Assembly: GCA_017472375.1 (NCBI GenBank)
Contig: JAFUQL010000173.1
Coordinates: forward strand, 1 to 5,158
Origin: Oscillospiraceae bacterium
Lineage (GTDB): Bacteria > Bacillota > Clostridia > Oscillospirales > Ruminococcaceae
Reading direction: 5' to 3'
DNA: 5,158 nucleotides
Positions 1-3,383 of this stretch are shown here, in pieces. Each line of letters begins with the position of its first letter. Positions within the stretch are counted from its first letter, which is position 1. Made by a program: the position numbers and the translations under genes. The notes beneath the pieces are model-generated. The model saw only the letters and a list, made by a program, of their open reading frames with translations, searched no databases and had not been told where the DNA came from.

Positions 1-12
1 AAACACATGAAC

Positions 13-28
13 TCCCGCCCCGGCGGGA
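13..28 (+). other. GC-rich inverted repeat ahead of the first gene
   Basis: TCCCGCC is followed after two C by GGCGGGA, so the stretch can fold into a short very GC-rich hairpin (6 bp with a 4-base loop). It ends two bases before the GGAGG ribosome binding site at 30-34. No T-run follows, so it is not a convincing terminator. It could be leader structure near the start codon or the tail of an upstream element outside the window. No function can be assigned. Confidence 0.3.
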
Positions 29-29
29 C

Positions 30-34
30 GGAGG
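30..34 (+). promoter_or_regulatory. Ribosome binding site that sets the start of the rhomboid-like gene
   Basis: GGAGG lies five bases before the ATG at 40. An in-frame ATG at 7 would add 11 residues (beginning MNSRPGG) that run through the hairpin and this site, and too little upstream sequence is in the window to show an SD for it. The start at 40 is therefore preferred. Confidence 0.6.
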
Positions 35-39
35 CAGTT

Positions 40-726
40 ATGGAAAAATGGCTTGACCGGATGGAGCGGAAGTATTACCGCTTCGGCATCCCCAATCTGA
101 CCAAATATCTGGTCATCGGCCAGATCATTGTATGGGCCGTTATGATGCTGGTGAACCAGAACATCTACAGCTATCTGATGCTGGACAAGAGCGCCATCCT
201 GCACGGGCAGCTCTGGCGGCTGTTCACCTTTATTTTTGTGCCCCCCGCCGCCACCATCGATCCGCTGGATCTGTTCACCATCGCGCTGAACCTGTATTTC
301 CTGTACTTTGTGGGCATGGCGCTGGAGAACGCCTGGGGCAAGTTCCGCACCACCGCCTTTCTGCTGGCGGGCATGGTGGGCTGCTGGGCGGCCTGCCTGC
401 TGGTGCCCTCTGTGCTGGGGGCCAGCTTCCTGAACGGCATCCTGGCCACCAGCGCGCTGATGTCCAGCTTTACGCTGGCCTTCGCCTGTGTGTATCCGGA
501 TGCACCTCTGATGCTGTTCTTCGCCATCCCCATGCCCGCCAAGTACCTGGGCATCATCGAGGGCCTGCTGCTGGGCCGCAGCTTTTTGCAGATCGGTATG
601 CTGGGGCCCCGCCTGTCCATGCTGCTGGGCCTGGCCGGCTTCTGGTGCTTTGTGGGGCCCAAGCTGTGGAACAAGTACCAGGCCCACAAGCGCCGCCGCC
701 AGTGGCAGGACCAGTGGAGGCGCTGA
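40..726 (+). CDS. Rhomboid-superfamily membrane protein, probably without protease activity
   Basis: This is a 228-residue multi-pass inner-membrane protein. A basic amphipathic N-terminus (about 1-19) precedes a first hydrophobic segment (about 20-38). Then comes the rhomboid-like L1 signature HGQLWRLFTFIF (55-66), a helix ending in GMALENAWGKFR (92-103), and hydrophobic segments near 104-126, 134-152, 157-173 and 192-207. The tail is very basic (KRRRQWQDQWRR), which suggests a cytoplasmic C-terminus. The WR motif and the ALE-x-x-WG-x-x-R motif are typical of rhomboid families. The GxSG catalytic serine motif is not seen (the equivalent helix reads GILATSALMSSF), and no histidine occurs after H55, so the Ser-His dyad is missing. 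Clostridial proteins with this pattern are usually annotated as rhomboid family. A substrate-binding or quality-control role, as in derlins or iRhoms, is inference only. The gene is followed by its own terminator. Confidence 0.7.
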   Translation: MEKWLDRMERKYYRFGIPNLTKYLVIGQIIVWAVMMLVNQNIYSYLMLDKSAILHGQLWRLFTFIFVPPAATIDPLDLFTIALNLYFLYFVGMALENAWGKFRTTAFLLAGMVGCWAACLLVPSVLGASFLNGILATSALMSSFTLAFACVYPDAPLMLFFAIPMPAKYLGIIEGLLLGRSFLQIGMLGPRLSMLLGLAGFWCFVGPKLWNKYQAHKRRRQWQDQWRR

Positions 727-746
727 ACAAAACCTCATCCATCCTG

Positions 747-775
747 TGCCGGCCCCTGAGGGGCCGGCATTTTTT
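747..775 (+). terminator. Intrinsic terminator after the rhomboid-like gene
   Basis: A perfect 10-bp stem, TGCCGGCCCC with GGGGCCGGCA, closes on a TGA loop and is followed at once by six T (770-775). It starts 20 bases after the stop codon and separates the membrane protein gene from the darA unit. No A-run precedes it, so it works for the + strand only. Confidence 0.92.
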
Positions 776-818
776 GTGCAAAACCTGCGCCAAAGCATGG
801 GGCATCGGCGGTTTTTTC

Positions 819-847
819 TTGCCCGGCGTGGGCAACTGTGGTACAAT
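819..847 (+). promoter_or_regulatory. Sigma-A-type promoter of the darA-holB(-ricT) unit
   Basis: The -35 box TTGCCC (819-824) and the -10 box TACAAT (842-847) are separated by 17 bases. TGG directly before the -10 box adds an extended -10 element. The predicted transcript starts near 854, giving a leader of about 48 bases before the darA ATG. It lies between the upstream terminator and darA, where a promoter is expected. The start site is a prediction from sequence only. Confidence 0.8.
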
Positions 848-901
848 GAACTATCGGAAACACGGCCCTTTGCGGCCACGGGATACAGAGGAGGCTGCCG
901 C

Positions 902-1225
902 ATGAAACTCATCACTGCCATCGTGAACAAAGAGGACTCCCGCAACGTGACCCACGCCCTCATCGAGGCGGGTTTCTCGGTCACCCGGCTGTCCACCACC
1001 GGCGGCTTTCTGATGGCCGGCAACATGACCCTTCTCATCGGCCTGCCCGACGAGCGGGTGGACGAGTGCATCCAGGTCATCGGCGACCACTGCAAGCAGC
1101 GCACCGAGGTGGTGCCCAGCAGCGCCGGCTTCGGCGTGGGCATGGAGCACACCTATCCGGTGGAGGTGACCGTGGGCGGCGCCACCGTGTTCGTCACCAA
1201 CGTGGAGCGGTTCGAAAAGCTGTGA
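902..1225 (+). CDS. darA: Cyclic di-AMP receptor, PII-like (DarA/PstA/YaaQ family)
   Basis: This 107-residue protein matches the usual length of the DUF970 family. These are trimeric cytosolic PII-like proteins that bind c-di-AMP at subunit interfaces. Visible hallmarks are the N-terminal strand MKLITAIVNKEDS (1-13), the T-loop start FSVTRLSTTGGFLMAGN (25-41), G47, and the C-terminal YPVEVTVGGATVFV, which is nearly invariant in the family. T28, F36, L37, N41 and G47 correspond to ligand-contacting positions described for Staphylococcus aureus PstA. Position 26, Arg in PstA and in B. subtilis DarA as I recall them, is Ser here. The start is set by AGAGGAGG (887-894), seven bases before ATG. 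The stop overlaps the holB start by one base (TGATG), so the genes are very likely co-translated. Downstream targets of DarA are poorly known in any species, so the physiological output is not stated. Confidence 0.93.
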   Translation: MKLITAIVNKEDSRNVTHALIEAGFSVTRLSTTGGFLMAGNMTLLIGLPDERVDECIQVIGDHCKQRTEVVPSSAGFGVGMEHTYPVEVTVGGATVFVTNVERFEKL

Positions 1226-2133
1226 TGCTGGACCGGCTGGCCGGCAATCAGGCCCTGAAAGACACCCTGAAGGCCGCCCTTTCTGCGGGGCGGCTTTCCC
1301 ATAGTGTGCTGCTGTGCGGTGATGAGGGCACCGGCACCGGCTTTGCCGCCCGCTGCCTGGCTGCCGATTACCTGTACCCGCAGGGCGGCCCTGCCGCCGA
1401 AAACGTGCTGGCCGGCCGTGCGCCGGAGTGCATCGTGCTGCAGGGCGAGGGCGCAGCCGGCCAGATCAAGGTGGAGCGGGTGCGCGAAGTGCGGGAGGAG
1501 GTCTTTCACTCGGCGCTGTCTGCCGAGGGGCGGGTCGTACTGCTGTACGGCGCCCAGAACCTGAATGCGGCCTCGGCCAACGCACTGCTCAAGGTGCTGG
1601 AGGAGCCCCCGGCCGGGGTGCTGTTTCTGCTCACGGCCAGCAGCCCCGCCGCCGTGCTGCCCACCATACGCAGCCGCTGTGCCGGCTATACGCTGGCCCC
1701 ACTGCCCTGGGAGGACTGCGCCGACTGGCTGCGCAAACACCACCCGCCCTGCCCGGAGGCCGAACTGCTGAGCCATGTGTATGCCGGACATCTGGGCCTG
1801 TGCATCGCCGCTGTGGCCGACCCCGCCCGGGCCGAGACCCTGCGCACCGCCCGGGCACTGGCTAAGCTGGTGGGTGAGCGGGATGAGTATGGCATCCTGA
1901 CCTTACTGGCCCGCTTTGATAAAGACAGACCCGGCGCCAGAAGCCTGTTGACAGAGTTTTCCCGGCTGTGTGCCGCTGCCCTGCGCCGCCCGGAACTGGC
2001 CGGCCTTTCGGCCAAGGCTGCGGGGCGCTGCATTTACCGGGTACAGGCCGCCCAGAAGGCGCTGGCCGGCAACGTATACCCGAAGGTGGTGCTCACCACG
2101 CTGGGCATCAAGCTGGCAAAAGCCGGGAAATAA
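1225..2133 (+). CDS. holB: DNA polymerase III subunit delta' (clamp loader)
   Basis: At 302 residues, this is the delta' subunit of the clamp-loader complex, which opens the beta sliding clamp and places it on primed DNA with delta and tau/gamma. The AAA+ fold is recognisable: N-terminal LAGNQALKDTLKAAL (5-19), a P-loop remnant GDEGTGTGF (32-40), the box NALLKVLEEPP (119-129), a sensor-1-like LLTASS (135-140), and the SRC motif (150-152) that supplies the arginine finger to the neighbouring subunit. The P-loop lysine is Thr38, so ATP binding is doubtful; a non-ATPase delta' is also known in E. coli. The four-cysteine zinc module common in bacterial clamp-loader AAA+ subunits is absent; only C44 and C69 remain between residues 40 and 70. 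The ATG lies inside the darA stop (TGATG). The nearest SD-like sequence (GGAG, 1204-1207) is too far away, which suggests translational coupling. An upstream in-frame ATG at 1066 lies inside darA and is rejected because the family N-terminus begins at 1225. Confidence 0.92.
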   Translation: MLDRLAGNQALKDTLKAALSAGRLSHSVLLCGDEGTGTGFAARCLAADYLYPQGGPAAENVLAGRAPECIVLQGEGAAGQIKVERVREVREEVFHSALSAEGRVVLLYGAQNLNAASANALLKVLEEPPAGVLFLLTASSPAAVLPTIRSRCAGYTLAPLPWEDCADWLRKHHPPCPEAELLSHVYAGHLGLCIAAVADPARAETLRTARALAKLVGERDEYGILTLLARFDKDRPGARSLLTEFSRLCAAALRRPELAGLSAKAAGRCIYRVQAAQKALAGNVYPKVVLTTLGIKLAKAGK

Positions 2134-2142
2134 AATTTACGA

Positions 2143-2170
2143 TTTGTAATATTCTTTTGGAATATACAAA
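2143..2170 (+). promoter_or_regulatory. AT-rich gap with an imperfect inverted repeat between holB and ricT
   Basis: The 97 bases from 2134 to 2230 contain a sharply AT-rich block (about 2131-2185) inside a GC-rich window. TTTGTAATATTC (2143-2154) pairs with GAATATACAAA (2160-2170), giving 11 pairs with one bulged A and a 5-base loop. No T-run follows, so it is not a standard terminator. The block also holds promoter-like hexamers (TTGTAA at 2144, TATAAA at 2172, TACAAA at 2165), but none with a clean 16-18 base spacing. It may be an internal promoter with an operator, or an RNA processing site. The structure is visible; the function is inference. Confidence 0.4.
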
Positions 2171-2230
2171 ATATAAACTAAAAAGTACCGCAGAGCGCAA
2201 CATGCCTGCGCAGAAAAGGAATCCCCCCAT

Positions 2231-3109
2231 ATGAAGCAAGTCATCAGTGTCCACTTTAAGCAGAGCGGAAAAACCTATTATTTCGACCCCGCCGGCATGG
2301 ACATCAAGACCGGCGACCACGTCATTGTGGAGACCGCCCGCGGCACCGAGTGTGCCGAGGTGGTGCAGGGCGTGCGTGAGATCCCCGACAGCCAGGTGGT
2401 CAAGCAGCTCAAGCCGGTGACCCGCATGGCCGACAGTGTGGACGTGCGCCGCATGAAGCAGAACCGGGAGGACGAGAAGCGCGCCTTCAAGATCTGCGAG
2501 GAGCGCATCGCCAAGCACAAGCTGGACATGAAGCTGGTGGACGTGGAGTACACCCTCGACCGCAGCAAGATCCTGTTCTACTTCATCGCCGATGGCCGCA
2601 TCGACTTCCGCGAGCTGGTCAAGGATCTGGCCGGTGTGTTCCACACCCGCATCGAGCTGCGCCAGATCGGCGTGCGCGACGAGAGCAAGATGCTGGGCGG
2701 CATCGGCATCTGCGGCCAGGTGTTCTGCTGCAGCCGCTTCCTCAAGGACTTCCAGCCCGTGTCCATCAAGATGGCCAAGGAGCAGGGCCTGAGCCTGAAC
2801 CCCACCAAGATCAGCGGCAGCTGCGGCCGCCTGATGTGCTGCCTGGCCTACGAGCAGAAGAGCTACGAGCACCTGAACAGCCTGACCCCCCAGGCGGGCA
2901 GTGTGGTGCGCACCCCCGAGGGTGAGGGCCAGGTGCTGGAGGCCAACCCCATCTCCGGCATTCTGAAGGTCCGGCTGGAGGGCTCCAGCCTGGCCCCCAA
3001 GTACTACCACCGGGACGAGGTGGAGTACCTGTACGGCGGCAAGAAGGGCCGCAAGGGCCCCAAGCCCACCCAGCCTGCCCCCCAGCCGCCCAAAAAGGAT
3101 GAGCAGTAA
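2231..3109 (+). CDS. ricT: PSP1-domain regulatory protein RicT (YaaT)
   Basis: This 292-residue cytosolic protein has the full PSP1/YaaT signature. The N-terminal beta-rich part (1-60) carries FDPAGMDIKTGDHVIVET. A charged helical segment (about 68-100) follows, then YFIADGRIDFRELVKDLA (117-134). The core is GGIGICGQVFCCSRF (156-170), VSIKMAKEQGLSLNPTKISG (177-196) and CGRLMCCLAYE (198-208). The six cysteines C161, C166, C167, C198, C203 and C204 fit the known Fe-S role. In B. subtilis RicT joins RicA and RicF in an Fe-S complex that promotes RNase Y-dependent mRNA maturation and affects the Spo0A phosphorelay, competence and biofilm formation; whether those partners exist here cannot be seen. 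A Pro/Lys-rich tail follows residue 270 and looks disordered. The start is supported by AAAAGGA (2214-2220), ten bases before ATG. The gene follows holB as in B. subtilis, after an AT-rich gap. Confidence 0.93.
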   Translation: MKQVISVHFKQSGKTYYFDPAGMDIKTGDHVIVETARGTECAEVVQGVREIPDSQVVKQLKPVTRMADSVDVRRMKQNREDEKRAFKICEERIAKHKLDMKLVDVEYTLDRSKILFYFIADGRIDFRELVKDLAGVFHTRIELRQIGVRDESKMLGGIGICGQVFCCSRFLKDFQPVSIKMAKEQGLSLNPTKISGSCGRLMCCLAYEQKSYEHLNSLTPQAGSVVRTPEGEGQVLEANPISGILKVRLEGSSLAPKYYHRDEVEYLYGGKKGRKGPKPTQPAPQPPKKDEQ

Positions 3110-3120
3110 GAGCGGCCCAC

Positions 3121-3134
3121 CTTATTATAATAAG
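3121..3134. repeat. Perfect 14-bp AT-rich palindrome
   Basis: CTTATTATAATAAG is identical to its own reverse complement. It lies 11 bases after the ricT stop and 9 bases before the terminator stem. It contains TATAAT on both strands, but no -35 box stands at a suitable distance on either. It could be a protein-binding site or a small hairpin in the 3' end of the mRNA. No function is assigned. Confidence 0.5.
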
Positions 3135-3143
3135 CCGATCCCA

Positions 3144-3180
3144 CGGCGCCCCCCGCTAAGCGGGAGGCGCCGCTTTTTTT
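3144..3180 (+). terminator. Intrinsic terminator after ricT
   Basis: CGGCGCCCCCCGC pairs with GCGGGAGGCGCCG around a TAA loop, giving 12 pairs with one C-A mismatch. A run of seven T follows (3174-3180). It is very stable and ends the darA-holB-ricT unit. It also insulates the surface protein gene downstream, which therefore needs its own promoter. Confidence 0.92.
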
Positions 3181-3205
3181 GCGGAAAACAAGTACACAGA
3201 CGTCC

Positions 3206-3224
3206 CCGAAATTGTTAAATTCGG
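3206..3224. repeat. Imperfect dyad upstream of the surface-protein promoter
   Basis: CCGAAATTGTTAAATTCGG has CCGAA and TTCGG as perfect outer arms, one A-A mismatch and a further two pairs around a GTT centre. It is centred about 80 bases before the predicted -35 box. An operator for a dimeric regulator is possible, but only one copy is seen and no regulator gene is nearby. Confidence 0.3.
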
Positions 3225-3226
3225 CC

Positions 3227-3236
3227 GGGGGGGGGG
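3227..3236 (+). repeat. Homopolymeric tract of ten G
   Basis: An uninterrupted run of ten G lies between the ricT terminator and the promoter of the surface protein gene, about 55 bases before the -35 box. Tracts of this length can slip in replication and are a known source of phase variation in bacterial surface genes. Here it is outside both the coding region and the core promoter, so any effect would be on upstream regulatory spacing. It may also be miscounted by sequencing. Confidence 0.85.
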
Positions 3237-3291
3237 TACCGGCTGGGAGAAAAAGACACGTTTGTGCGTTTTATGGATGCTTTTTAGCGAT

Positions 3292-3320
3292 TTGACGTTG
3301 ATCTGTCCATCCGATATACT
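3292..3320 (+). promoter_or_regulatory. Promoter of the secreted surface protein gene
   Basis: The -35 box TTGACG (3292-3297) and the -10 box TATACT (3315-3320) are 17 bases apart, close to the sigma-A ideal. A second perfect -10 hexamer TATAAT lies at 3324-3329 but has no matching -35 box (26 bases from TTGACG). The transcript probably starts near 3327, leaving a leader of about 57 bases. It stands downstream of a strong terminator, in front of an otherwise promoterless gene. Confidence 0.82.
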
Positions 3321-3337
3321 GACTATAATTGGGCTTT

Positions 3338-3353
3338 TGTGCAGATGTGCAGA
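3338..3353 (+). repeat. Tandem 8-bp direct repeat in the leader
   Basis: TGTGCAGA occurs twice head to tail with no mismatch. The pair lies in the predicted untranslated leader and is framed by GGGC (3331-3334) and GCCC (3356-3359), which could close a loop around it. It may be a recent small duplication or a paired binding site in DNA or RNA. It ends 30 bases before the start codon. Confidence 0.6.
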
Positions 3354-3383
3354 ATGCCCTGAAACAGCAAAGGAGAGAATCAA

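Noticed and set aside
7..39. Earlier start for the rhomboid-like gene at ATG 7
   Set aside because: The GGAGG at 30-34 is well placed for ATG 40, and the extension covers the hairpin with Gly/Pro-rich residues unlike the family N-terminus.
132..905. A 257-codon + strand frame overlapping the rhomboid-like gene and the darA leader
   Set aside because: It runs through a strong terminator and the darA promoter, is rich in R, P, G and H, and has no recognisable motif. The membrane protein frame has clear hydrophobic segments and family motifs.
1066..1224. N-terminal extension of holB from an in-frame ATG within darA
   Set aside because: The extra 53 residues are arginine- and histidine-rich out-of-frame darA sequence, while the delta' family N-terminus begins at the ATG at 1225.
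2108..3010. A 300-codon open frame on the minus strand over ricT
   Set aside because: It mirrors the highly conserved ricT gene, is dominated by A, L, H, V and G, and shows no domain. It is a shadow of strong codon bias.
3126..3131. TATAAT in the palindrome as a promoter -10 box
   Set aside because: No -35-like hexamer lies 16-18 bases upstream on either strand, and a + strand transcript would at once meet the ricT terminator.
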